DNA of 64,000 bases. Source: Pseudomonas baetica (GTDB lineage: Bacteria; Pseudomonadota; Gammaproteobacteria; Pseudomonadales; Pseudomonadaceae). Below the pieces are notes generated by a model. The model was not told the DNA's origin, did no database searches, and was given only the letters and a program-made list of their open reading frames with translations. Shown here piece after piece: positions 52,036-59,503 of this stretch (position 1 is its first letter; the number at the start of each line of letters is the position of its first letter). The stretch covers positions 4,274,001 through 4,338,000 of the forward strand of contig NZ_PHHE01000001.1 of NCBI RefSeq assembly GCF_002813455.1, given 5' to 3'. A program made the position numbers and the translations under genes.

Positions 52036-52779
52036 ATGAACAGCGAAGAGCAAACCCTGATCGATGGACTGTTTTCCCGGCTGCAACAGGCCGAAACGGA
52101 GGCAGCCCCGCGCGACGCCCAGGCCGAGACGCGGATCAAGGAACACCTGACGCGCCAACCGGCGGCAGGTTATTTCATGACCCAGGCGATCCTGGTGCAA
52201 GAGGCGGCGCTCAAGAGCATCGACGAACAGAACAAGCAGTTGACCCAGCAAGTCCAGCGTTTGCAGGCTGAGCTGCAATCGGCCAAGGCGCAGAGTGCGG
52301 CGCCGGCACCAAGCGCAGGCGGTAATTTCCTGTCGAGCATCTTTGGCGGCGGCACTTCGCGCCCGGCGTCGACCCCAAGTGCCCCGGCATCGACCGGCGG
52401 CTGGCGTGAGCCGGCCCCGCAGCCGAACTTCAATGCCCCTGCGCCACAACAGAATTTCGGCGCGCCGCCACCTAACTACGCGCAACAGGCCGCGCCGGCA
52501 GCGGGCAGCAGCTTCCTCGGTGGCGCCTTGAAAACGGCTGCCGGTGTGGCGGGTGGCGTGATGCTGGCGCAGGGCATCAGCAGCCTGTTCCATCACAATC
52601 AGCAGCCAGAAGAAATCGTTGAAGTGATCAAGGAAGAGCCGGCGCAGGTTGCAGACCAGAGCAACAACGGCTGGGGCGATGACCAGCGCATGGCCGGTAA
52701 CGATCAGGGTGGCGTTACCGATGCCGACTACGGCGATGACAACTCATCGTTCTTCGATGACGACAATTCCTTTGTCTGA
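52036..52779 (+). CDS. DUF2076 domain protein
   Basis: A 247-aa protein. The N-terminal part (MNSEEQTLIDGLFSRLQQAE, ...ALKSIDEQNKQLTQQVQRLQAELQ) is coiled coil. A Pro/Ala/Asn-rich middle and a Gly/Ala hydrophobic patch (LGGALKTAAGVAGGVMLAQGISSLF) follow, and the C-terminus is very acidic (DYGDDNSSFFDDDNSF). DUF2076 proteins are called periplasmic ligand-binding in databases without firm data. The ATG at 52036 is chosen. Confidence 0.85.
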   Translation: MNSEEQTLIDGLFSRLQQAETEAAPRDAQAETRIKEHLTRQPAAGYFMTQAILVQEAALKSIDEQNKQLTQQVQRLQAELQSAKAQSAAPAPSAGGNFLSSIFGGGTSRPASTPSAPASTGGWREPAPQPNFNAPAPQQNFGAPPPNYAQQAAPAAGSSFLGGALKTAAGVAGGVMLAQGISSLFHHNQQPEEIVEVIKEEPAQVADQSNNGWGDDQRMAGNDQGGVTDADYGDDNSSFFDDDNSFV

Positions 52780-52917
52780 TTCACCATTCGTCCGGAGCCC
52801 TTGAGGGCTCCGGGCCGATTATTCGCGTCACCTTCCTTGAGGCTGGCATACTGAGCGCCTTTTTCGGGCCCAGCGCCTGATCCCGCTTCGTGCGCTCGCG
52901 CGCTCACAGGAACTCCG

Positions 52918-53397
52918 GTGAAAAAAATCGCAGTGTTCGCCGACGTGCAGAACCTCTACTACACCGTGCGTCAGGCCTATGGTTGCCACTTCAACTACGC
53001 CGCGCTGTGGGCAGACATCAGCAAGGACGGGCAGATCGTCGAGGCCTACGCCTACGCGATCGACCGTGGTGACAGCAAGCAGCAGCAGTTCCAGCAGATC
53101 CTGCGCAACCTCGGCTTCACCGTGAAGCTCAAGCCCTACATCCAGCGCAGCGACGGCTCGGCCAAGGGCGACTGGGACGTAGGCATCACCCTCGACATCA
53201 TGGACGCCGCCGACCACGTCGACGAAATCGTCCTGGCTTCCGGTGACGGCGATTTCGACATGCTGCTCGAGCGCATCATCAACAAGCACGGCGTGCAAGC
53301 GGTGGCCTACGGCGTCCCCGGCCTGACCGCCAACTCGTTGATCCGCGCCGCCAGTCGTTACGTGCCGATCGAAGGCGCGCTGCTGCTGAAGAATTGA
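52918..53397 (+). CDS. NYN-domain protein (LabA/DUF88 family)
   Basis: A 159-aa PIN-like NYN domain protein, starting with a GTG (VKKIAVFADVQNLYY). Conserved acids are in FADVQN, WDVGITLDIMDAA and ASGDGDFDMLLERI, as expected for a metal-dependent RNase. HGVQAVAYGVPG is also typical. The in vivo substrate is unknown. A DEDD exonuclease follows after about 40 bp. Confidence 0.9.
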   Translation: MKKIAVFADVQNLYYTVRQAYGCHFNYAALWADISKDGQIVEAYAYAIDRGDSKQQQFQQILRNLGFTVKLKPYIQRSDGSAKGDWDVGITLDIMDAADHVDEIVLASGDGDFDMLLERIINKHGVQAVAYGVPGLTANSLIRAASRYVPIEGALLLKN

Positions 53398-53438
53398 GCG
53401 GCTACTGAAGAATTGATTTGAACGGAGTTGAACCCGGT

Positions 53439-54044
53439 TTGGAACGCATTGCAGTCATCGACTTTGAAACCACCGGCCTCTCGCCGAACAGCAGCTGCCG
53501 CGCCACGGAAATCGCCGTGGTCATGCTGGAAAACGGCCGCATCGTCGAGCGTTACCAGAGCCTGATGAACGCCGGCGTCCGCGTCCCCGCGTTCATCGAA
53601 CAACTGACCGGTATCAGCAACGCCATGCTGCGCACCGCGCCGTCGGCGGAAAAAGTGATGGAGGAGGTCAACGAATTCGTCGGCTGCACGCCTCTAGTCG
53701 CGCATAACGCTTCGTTCGACCAGAAGTTCTGGGATTTTGAACTGGGGCGGATCAAGCGCACTCGTCTTCAGAATTTTGCCTGCTCGCTGCTCTTGGCCCG
53801 CCGGTTGATGCCGGCGGCGCCGAATCACAAGCTTGGCACCCTGACCACGTTTGCTCGCCTGCCGCACACTGGCCAGGCGCACAGAGCGATGGCGGATGCG
53901 GAGATGGCTGCTAACTTGATGGCGCATTTGGCTGAAGAGTTGCGCAGCAAGCACGGCGTGCGCGAGCTGTCGCACGACCTGCTGTGCAAATTGCAGAAAG
54001 TCCCTGCCACCAAAGTCACGGAACACTTGCAGCGCTTTCGCTGA
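53439..54044 (+). CDS. DnaQ-like 3'-5' exonuclease
   Basis: A 201-aa DEDDh exonuclease. Exo I is VIDFETTGLSPNSS, Exo II is LVAHNASFDQKFWDFEL, and Exo III has His and Asp in GQAHRAMADAEMAA. I prefer the TTG at 53439 (LERIAVIDF) with CGGAG about 12 bases upstream; a second TTG at 53418 would add seven residues. It could act on DNA or RNA ends; it is not DnaQ itself by length. Confidence 0.87.
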   Translation: MERIAVIDFETTGLSPNSSCRATEIAVVMLENGRIVERYQSLMNAGVRVPAFIEQLTGISNAMLRTAPSAEKVMEEVNEFVGCTPLVAHNASFDQKFWDFELGRIKRTRLQNFACSLLLARRLMPAAPNHKLGTLTTFARLPHTGQAHRAMADAEMAANLMAHLAEELRSKHGVRELSHDLLCKLQKVPATKVTEHLQRFR

Positions 54045-54149
54045 TCTTGAATCAACAGAAAATCCTTTGTAGAGCTGTTGAATGAAATGAGGCTGCGATT
54101 TTTTGATCATTTTTCAAACCGATACAGACAGAATATCGCCGCTTTGTTT

Positions 54150-54182
54150 GAGATTGATTCGAGATTGATTCGAGATTGATTC
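54150..54182. repeat. 11-bp tandem repeat, three copies
   Basis: GAGATTGATTC occurs three times head to tail. The last copy overlaps the stop codon of the TIGR02391-like gene at its right. It marks the left edge of an AT-rich insert. Confidence 0.9.
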
Positions 54183-55305
54183 AGAAAGGGATATCGTCGA
54201 CAAATGGGTCATAAGTAGGCTCTACGGCCTTAAAATTGATCACTGCATCTGTCAGCTCTTCGCTCCAGTCTTTCCAAGGCAATACATTTACAGCATCGTA
54301 AAATCTCACGTCACCTTTTTGTATCTTTTCCGTAAAAAGTATATCGAAGCCAAAGGGGAGGTCCTCGGATAAGTGAGTCATGCTTGATAGAATGTATCTG
54401 ATTACGTAGTCCTCCTTTTCCACATTGTCGGAGTGCAGGCTGTCGGAGATTGCTCTAAGCGCTTCCCCTTTAAGCGATATTTTTGGAAGTATTGAGATAA
54501 TCCACGTTCCCAAGGAGCCATCTCGTACACGATTTAATTTTGCGTCGTATTTTCCATCTTTGATTGATCTGATTAGGCGATTTTCGATCCGCAGACGCGC
54601 GGTCTCTTGTAGGTGTTCCCAACATTTGCTGCCTAGAGATCCAATGATAATTCTTAAAGTTGCTTCATCGTCTGCAGTTTTTAACTCTTCTGAAATCACC
54701 TCGTGTACTTGGTTGATTTCATCCGGTGAAAGTTTCGAGATCAGTGCGTTAAAGAAATAGCGAAGATGCTCGATTTTGCCTGCGGTTTTTGCTCTGTATA
54801 CGTCGAGAAAAGTTTCTAGTCGTTGATTTATAGGTATGTCATCGACTAATAATTCAGCATAACGAATTTGTGGTACGAAGTCTGGATCAAGTATGCGTTT
54901 AAGGTAGTCTTCTCTAGAGAATTGAGATTTTGCTAGATCTAGTTGGCGAACGATGTATCCGATAAATATAATTATGATTTGTGCGTCTTCCTCCGTGTCC
55001 GATATTTTTTCATGGCTTCGTGGATTTCTAAAGGTTTGATAAATTCCTCGAAGTGTTTGCTCCATTCCTTTTTGTATGTTTCGCTCTGACTCGGTTTGAA
55101 GTTTGTTTAATTTTATTTTGGGTGATGCTCCTCCAAATGCACTGCCGATAAGTGGTGCTCCATCACCTTCCAATCCTGATTTTTTGCGGATAAGATCACT
55201 TAGGTAATGGAAGGCGTCTAAGATTGCGCCAGTAAAATTCCTTTTTTCATAATTTGTTCTTGTTAATGTCCAAGGCTCGGTTGGGATTTTGGTTTCAAGA
55301 TTCAA
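54181..55305 (-). CDS. TIGR02391/Ymh-family protein
   Basis: A 374-aa AT-rich protein. The N-terminal about 125 residues fit the TIGR02391 (Hypoth_Ymh) domain: NYEKRNFTGAILDAFHYLSDLIRKKSGLEGDGAPLIG by position, GIYQTFRNPRSHEK and a helix IIFIGYIVRQLD. The remaining about 250 residues are helical and unrecognised. Homologues are often found on mobile islands, and the RNPxxH motif recalls HEPN-like R-x4-6-H RNase sites, but that comparison is inference. Codon use differs from its neighbours. Confidence 0.75.
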   Translation of the reverse strand: MNLETKIPTEPWTLTRTNYEKRNFTGAILDAFHYLSDLIRKKSGLEGDGAPLIGSAFGGASPKIKLNKLQTESERNIQKGMEQTLRGIYQTFRNPRSHEKISDTEEDAQIIIIFIGYIVRQLDLAKSQFSREDYLKRILDPDFVPQIRYAELLVDDIPINQRLETFLDVYRAKTAGKIEHLRYFFNALISKLSPDEINQVHEVISEELKTADDEATLRIIIGSLGSKCWEHLQETARLRIENRLIRSIKDGKYDAKLNRVRDGSLGTWIISILPKISLKGEALRAISDSLHSDNVEKEDYVIRYILSSMTHLSEDLPFGFDILFTEKIQKGDVRFYDAVNVLPWKDWSEELTDAVINFKAVEPTYDPFVDDIPF

Positions 55306-55616
55306 ATTACTCTCCTTGTGGTTTTAATTTCGCGCTAGCGTTTGAACGTTCTGCGCAATTTAGCTAAAGATTCCAGGGTTCGGTCAAATACTGCGTTTTA
55401 TCGTTGGTTTAAAGGTATCCGCTGTTTTTCTTGCCGTCCATTGTAGTCTCCGAGGTTCGTGTATTTATGTTGATTTTAGTGTTTAACGCTACGGCATGGT
55501 TGAGCGATTGATCCTACTGAATAATAGGCAGCATCTGTCTTGCAGCCCCTTTCCTAGGCCACTAACCTCTCGACATCTGCAAATTCAGCGATCGGGACTG
55601 CAAGCCCGCCGATAAT
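55306..55616. other. AT-rich intergenic region
   Basis: About 310 bp upstream of the TIGR02391-like gene. It should hold that gene's promoter. I see no ORF of note. TTTCCTAGGCCACTAACC near 55548 is a small inverted-repeat-like feature. Confidence 0.4.
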
Positions 55617-55646
55617 TTGTTAGGCACTGAACGGTGCACCTATAAT
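55617..55646 (+). promoter_or_regulatory. candidate sigma-70 promoter of the BRO-N leader
   Basis: TTGTTA (55617-55622) and a perfect -10 TATAAT (55641-55646) are 18 bp apart. Transcription would start near 55653, giving a leader of about 157 nt before the BRO-N gene. Confidence 0.55.
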
Positions 55647-55652
55647 CGCGTC

Positions 55653-55809
55653 GATCTTTTGGCGACCAACGATTTATGGTGGCTGTGTGCGGGAGACCTT
55701 CGGGTCTGCCGAGGTTGCCTAACGACTCGGTCTTGCAGACCCGCTCACAGCCGCCACCCATCATCTGCAAGTGATGCTGGCGGCTCCAACATTCGTTAGG
55801 TAATTTGCC
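55653..55809 (+). ncRNA. structured 5' leader (candidate cis-regulatory RNA) of the BRO-N gene
   Basis: Possible stems: GGTGG..CTGTG (55678-55687) with CACAG..CCACC (55746-55758); AGACC-TTCG-GGTCT (from 55695), a UUCG tetraloop; CCGAG (55709-55713) with CTCGG (55726-55730); and GGTCT-TGC-AGACC (from 55729). The loop CCTAACGA (55718-55725) is an exact complement of TCGTTAGG (55793-55800), which overlaps the ribosome-binding region of the gene at 55810, and also pairs with GTTAGGC at 55619-55625. Confidence 0.5.
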
Positions 55810-56316
55810 ATGATTGAAGTAACTCCCAACGCTCCAAAAAACTCCGGCTCGTCATTCAGTCGTGAGTCACTCGTAAACCCCCAAACCTTCATCCGCCATC
55901 ACATACAGCTGCAAGCCGCTTTGGTACATGGCGAAGCCTGGTTTTGTGCCCGTGATTTTGGTCGTCTCATGGGGTTGGAAATCAATGGGCGACAAGTTCT
56001 GAAGCTTGATGAAGATCAGCGGCGGATACTGTATCTATCGGGAAGCGATGGTGTTCAAGAGACCTTGATGTTGAGCGAGTCCGGCGTTTACGCAATGCTG
56101 GTTTACCACTACTCCCCGGAGAACCGTCATTTGCGTCGTTGGCTGACCCATGAAGTCGTGCCGATGCTTCGTCAGGGCTCGGAGTCAGTTTCAGATCCGC
56201 ATCTGCGTTTGATGATGTGCGCAGGGGAAACGTTGAGACTTCTGCATTGGCGCAATGAGCCATGGATGCGCATGCGAGATATGCCGCACTTGCTGACTCA
56301 GGAAAGTCGTAGCTAA
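55810..56316 (+). CDS. BRO-N domain protein (phage-type)
   Basis: A 168-aa protein with a single BRO-N domain: TFIRHHIQLQAALVHGEAWFCARDFGRLMGLEI, LDEDQRRILYLSGSDGVQETLMLSESGVYAMLVYHYSPENRHLRRWLTHEVVPMLR by position. BRO-N domains occur in phage antirepressors and bind DNA. It has no partner antirepressor domain, and the C-terminal 40 residues are unrecognised. The start has TTAGG about 10 bases upstream, within the leader pairing region. Confidence 0.85.
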   Translation: MIEVTPNAPKNSGSSFSRESLVNPQTFIRHHIQLQAALVHGEAWFCARDFGRLMGLEINGRQVLKLDEDQRRILYLSGSDGVQETLMLSESGVYAMLVYHYSPENRHLRRWLTHEVVPMLRQGSESVSDPHLRLMMCAGETLRLLHWRNEPWMRMRDMPHLLTQESRS

Positions 56317-56322
56317 GGTTGA

Positions 56323-56418
56323 AGGCTTCTCGCTAGCGGACTTACTCGCGAATGCGGTGTGTCATCCAGAAAGGTGTTGTCTGACACTCCCTCTTCGCGG
56401 GCAAGCCCGCTCCCACAG
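56323..56418. repeat. REP unit with a degenerate partner
   Basis: A canonical unit TTCGCGGGCAAGCCCGCTCC starts at 56394. A degenerate inverse (56323-56352, GGCTTCTCGCTAGCGGACTT...) precedes it. It marks the return to core sequence after the AT-rich insert. Confidence 0.7.
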
Positions 56419-56432
56419 TGGACATCATTGCC

Positions 56433-56888
56433 TCAAGACTTGCCGTTGCCTTCGATGTGCCCCAGCGGCACGCGCTTTTCGATGGCGCTCGACAACACAA
56501 TCGACGTCTTGCTGAACCCGAACTTCGCCACTCGATTGATCAACTCTTCCAGCTCCGTCATCGAGCCCACCGCGCCCTTCATCATCACGCACGGATCGCC
56601 CGTCACTCGAAAGCACTCGGTGAGTTGCGGGATTTTCACCAATTCGTCGTAAACCTTTTGACTGCCGTTCTGATGCAGGCGCAGTTCGATCATGCACTGG
56701 ATCGGCAGACCGATTTTCGACAAGTCGATTTTCGCCTCGTACCCGGTGATCACCCCGGATGTTTCAAGCTTGGCAACGCGTTCGGCGACGGCGGGGGCGG
56801 AGAGGTTCACTTTGCGCGCCAGGTCGGCGTAGGACGCTCGGCCGTTTTCCAACAGGGCGCTGAGCAGCATGCGGTCGTATTTGTCCAA
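56433..56888 (-). CDS. Lrp/AsnC-family transcriptional regulator
   Basis: A 151-aa regulator: HTH region MDKYDRMLLSALLENGRASYADLARKVNLSAPAVAERVAKLE by position and RAM domain (FRVTGDPCVMMKGAVGSMTELEELINRVAKFG). It is divergent from an EamA-family exporter gene 162 bp away, so it probably controls that gene in response to an amino acid or similar ligand. Confidence 0.92.
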   Translation of the reverse strand: MDKYDRMLLSALLENGRASYADLARKVNLSAPAVAERVAKLETSGVITGYEAKIDLSKIGLPIQCMIELRLHQNGSQKVYDELVKIPQLTECFRVTGDPCVMMKGAVGSMTELEELINRVAKFGFSKTSIVLSSAIEKRVPLGHIEGNGKS

Positions 56889-57050
56889 GGTCAGACTCCT
56901 GAAATGGGCAGACTTTCGAAATCTCGGTTTATCCCGATGATCTCCGTTCTTTCAAAAGTATACTGGCGCTATAAACAGGTTTTGTAGCTTATTTTGCTCG
57001 CTCGCCTTTCTAGAATAATTCATCCGCTACCTCTGACAGTCGAGCTGCCC

Positions 57051-57989
57051 ATGCCTGCCCTGCGCCGTTTTTCCCTGCCGCTGATCGCCGCGTTTTTTGC
57101 GTTGTATGTGATTTGGGGATCGACCTATCTGGTGATCCGCATCGGCGTTGAATACTGGCCACCGCTGATGCTCGGCGGGGTGCGCTTCTTGATTGCCGGT
57201 ACATTGATGTATGCATTTCTGCGTTGGCGCGGGGCGCCGGCGCCGACGTGGGCGCAGTGGAAAGCGGCGGGGATCATCGGGATTTTGCTGCTGAGCTTTG
57301 GTAATGGCGCGGTGAGTGTGGCTGAGCACACGGGTGTGGCCTCTGGCGTGGCGGCGTTGGCGGTGGCGACGGTGCCGCTGTTCACGTTGCTCTTCGGTTA
57401 TTTCTGGGGCGCGCGAAATACCCGACTCGAATGGGCCGGGGTGGCGCTGGGGATTGTCGGTATTGCCATGCTCAACATGGGTTCCAACCTGCAATCGAGT
57501 CCACTGGGCGCGGCGTTGCTGATTTTTGCCGCGGCCACTTGGGCGTTCGGTTCGGTGTGGAGCAGACACCTGCCGTTGCCGCAGGGCGCGATGGCCAGTG
57601 CGGTGGAAATGCTGGTCGGCGGTGTGGTCCTGCTGATCGGCAGCGCGGTCAGCGGCGAGCATCTGCAAGCCATGCCGCCAGTAGAGGGCTGGCTGGCGCT
57701 GGCGTATCTGATCTTCTTTGGCTCGATCATCGCCTTCAATGCCTACATGTACCTGCTCAAGCATGTGCGTCCGGCGGCGGCCACCAGTTATGCCTACGTC
57801 AACCCGGCGGTGGCGGTGTTGCTGGGGATCGTATTTGTCGGCGAGACCATCGGCATTGAAGAAGCGCTGGCGATGCTGGTGATCATCAGCGCCGTGGTGC
57901 TGATCGGTCTGCCACAGTGGCGTCGGGCTCCGGCACCCGCCGTCGCGGCCATGCCGACAGAGGAGCGAACAGAATCCCGTGTGAATTAG
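57051..57989 (+). CDS. EamA-family exporter (YedA-like DMT transporter)
   Basis: A 312-aa transporter with ten membrane helices in two EamA repeats: FALYVIWGSTYLVIRIGVEYWPP at the start and FFGSIIAFNAYMYLLKHVRPAAATSYAYVNPAVAVLLG in the second half (by position). YedA-type proteins export amino acids or related metabolites; the substrate is unknown. The ATG at 57051 is chosen over 56994 because the earlier codons lack a membrane-protein start. Confidence 0.9.
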   Translation: MPALRRFSLPLIAAFFALYVIWGSTYLVIRIGVEYWPPLMLGGVRFLIAGTLMYAFLRWRGAPAPTWAQWKAAGIIGILLLSFGNGAVSVAEHTGVASGVAALAVATVPLFTLLFGYFWGARNTRLEWAGVALGIVGIAMLNMGSNLQSSPLGAALLIFAAATWAFGSVWSRHLPLPQGAMASAVEMLVGGVVLLIGSAVSGEHLQAMPPVEGWLALAYLIFFGSIIAFNAYMYLLKHVRPAAATSYAYVNPAVAVLLGIVFVGETIGIEEALAMLVIISAVVLIGLPQWRRAPAPAVAAMPTEERTESRVN

Positions 57990-58054
57990 GGTAAACTGCG
58001 CGCCATTGCACACTCGTTTTGCACAACCGCGCTAAATTTTCCTACGGTACTCCC

Positions 58055-59392
58055 ATGACTTTCGCCTCCCTTGGCCTGATCGAACCCTTGCTGCGCTCCC
58101 TCGAGACGCTCGGCTACCAGACCCCGACGCCGGTGCAGGCGCAAGCCATCCCGGCCGTTCTGGCCGGTCGCGACCTGATGGCAGCGGCCCAGACGGGCAC
58201 CGGCAAAACCGCCGGTTTCGCCTTGCCGCTGTTGCAGTTGCTGGCTATGGAAGGGCCGAAAGTCACCGCCAATTCGGCGCGTGCGCTGATTCTGGTGCCG
58301 ACCCGCGAACTGGCCGAACAGGTTCATGAGTCTGTGCGCCAGTACGCCGAAAACCTGCCGCTGCGCACTTACGCGGTCTACGGCGGCGTGAGCATCAACC
58401 CACAAATGATGAAGCTGCGCGGCGGCGTCGATGTGCTGGTCGCAACGCCTGGTCGCCTGATCGACCTGTTCCGCCAGAACGCGCTGAAACTCGATCAGCT
58501 GCAAACCCTGGTGCTGGATGAAGCCGATCGTATGCTCGACCTGGGCTTCTCCGAAGAACTGGCGAACATTTACCGCATGCTGCCGAAAAAGCGCCAGACC
58601 CTGCTGTTCTCCGCGACCTTCTCCGATGACATCCGCCTGCTGGCCGGGCAGATGCTCAACGATCCGCTGAGTGTCGAAGTCAGCCCGCGCAACGTCGCTG
58701 CCAACACCGTCAAGCAGTGGGTGGTAACCGTCGACAAGAAGCGTAAGGCCGAACTGTTCGTGCACCTGATGCGCAAGAACAAGTGGAAGCAGGTGCTGGT
58801 GTTTGCCAAGACCCGTAACGGTGTCGATGCGCTGGTGGAAAAACTTCAGGGTCTGGGTGTGAACGCCGACGGTATCCACGGTGACAAACCGCAGGCAACG
58901 CGCCAGCGTGCGCTGGATCGTTTCAAACTCAGCGAAGTGCAGATTCTGGTGGCCACCGACGTTGCGGCGCGGGGGCTGGACATCGAAGATCTGCCGCTGG
59001 TGGTCAACTTTGATCTGCCGATCGTGGCTGAGGATTACATCCACCGTATCGGCCGTACTGGCCGTGCCGGTGCGACGGGCGAGGCGATCTCGCTGGTGTG
59101 TGCCGATGAGGTGAACATGCTCTCGGCCATCGAGATGCTGACGCGTCAGACGCTGAAGCGTCAGAACGAACCGGACTTCGAGCCTGAGCACCGCGTGCCG
59201 GATACCGATGCCAGCGGCCAGGTGATCAAGAAGCCAAAGAAACCGAAAAAGCCGAAAACCTCCGGCGGTGGTGGCAAGCGTAATCTCGGTAAGTGGGTCG
59301 ATAGCGGCGAGACCCAAGCGCCGGAGCCTTCGATCAAGCCTGTGCGTAAAGTGCCGGTGTTTAACACCGGGCCGCGCAAGCGTAAGCCATAA
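58055..59392 (+). CDS. rhlE: DEAD-box RNA helicase RhlE
   Basis: A 445-aa DEAD-box helicase: Q motif (FASLGL...GYQTPTPVQ), Walker A AAQTGTGKT, PTRELAEQV, DEAD as VLDEADRML, SAT, and motif VI HRIGRTGRAG. The C-terminal tail is Lys-rich (KKPKKPKKPKTSGGGGKRN), as in RhlE proteins that act on ribosomes and RNA decay. The ATG at 58055 begins MTFASLGL. P. aeruginosa has two RhlE homologues; I cannot tell which is the orthologue. Confidence 0.94.
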   Translation: MTFASLGLIEPLLRSLETLGYQTPTPVQAQAIPAVLAGRDLMAAAQTGTGKTAGFALPLLQLLAMEGPKVTANSARALILVPTRELAEQVHESVRQYAENLPLRTYAVYGGVSINPQMMKLRGGVDVLVATPGRLIDLFRQNALKLDQLQTLVLDEADRMLDLGFSEELANIYRMLPKKRQTLLFSATFSDDIRLLAGQMLNDPLSVEVSPRNVAANTVKQWVVTVDKKRKAELFVHLMRKNKWKQVLVFAKTRNGVDALVEKLQGLGVNADGIHGDKPQATRQRALDRFKLSEVQILVATDVAARGLDIEDLPLVVNFDLPIVAEDYIHRIGRTGRAGATGEAISLVCADEVNMLSAIEMLTRQTLKRQNEPDFEPEHRVPDTDASGQVIKKPKKPKKPKTSGGGGKRNLGKWVDSGETQAPEPSIKPVRKVPVFNTGPRKRKP

Positions 59393-59418
59393 CCCTCTGC
59401 TGAAGGCGCGCTATCCAG

Positions 59419-59503
59419 GTAGGAGCTGCGGCACGCTGCGATCTTTTGATCTTGCTTTTAAAGGTCAAAAGATCGCAGCCTCGTTTCACTCGACAGCTCC
59501 TAC
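59419..59503. repeat. nested palindrome, bidirectional terminator between rhlE and the flavoprotein gene
   Basis: The outer arms GTAGGAGCTG (59419-59428) and CAGCTCCTAC (59494-59503) enclose a 15-bp stem GCTGCGATCTTTTGA (from 59435) / TCAAAAGATCGCAGC (to 59479). It is another repeat family common in this genus, placed between converging genes. Confidence 0.75.

Noticed and set aside
55619..55800. GTTAGG repeats at 55619 and 55795 as attachment sites or target duplications
   Set aside because: The match is only 6-7 bp, there is no integrase, and complementarity to the leader loop explains them equally well.
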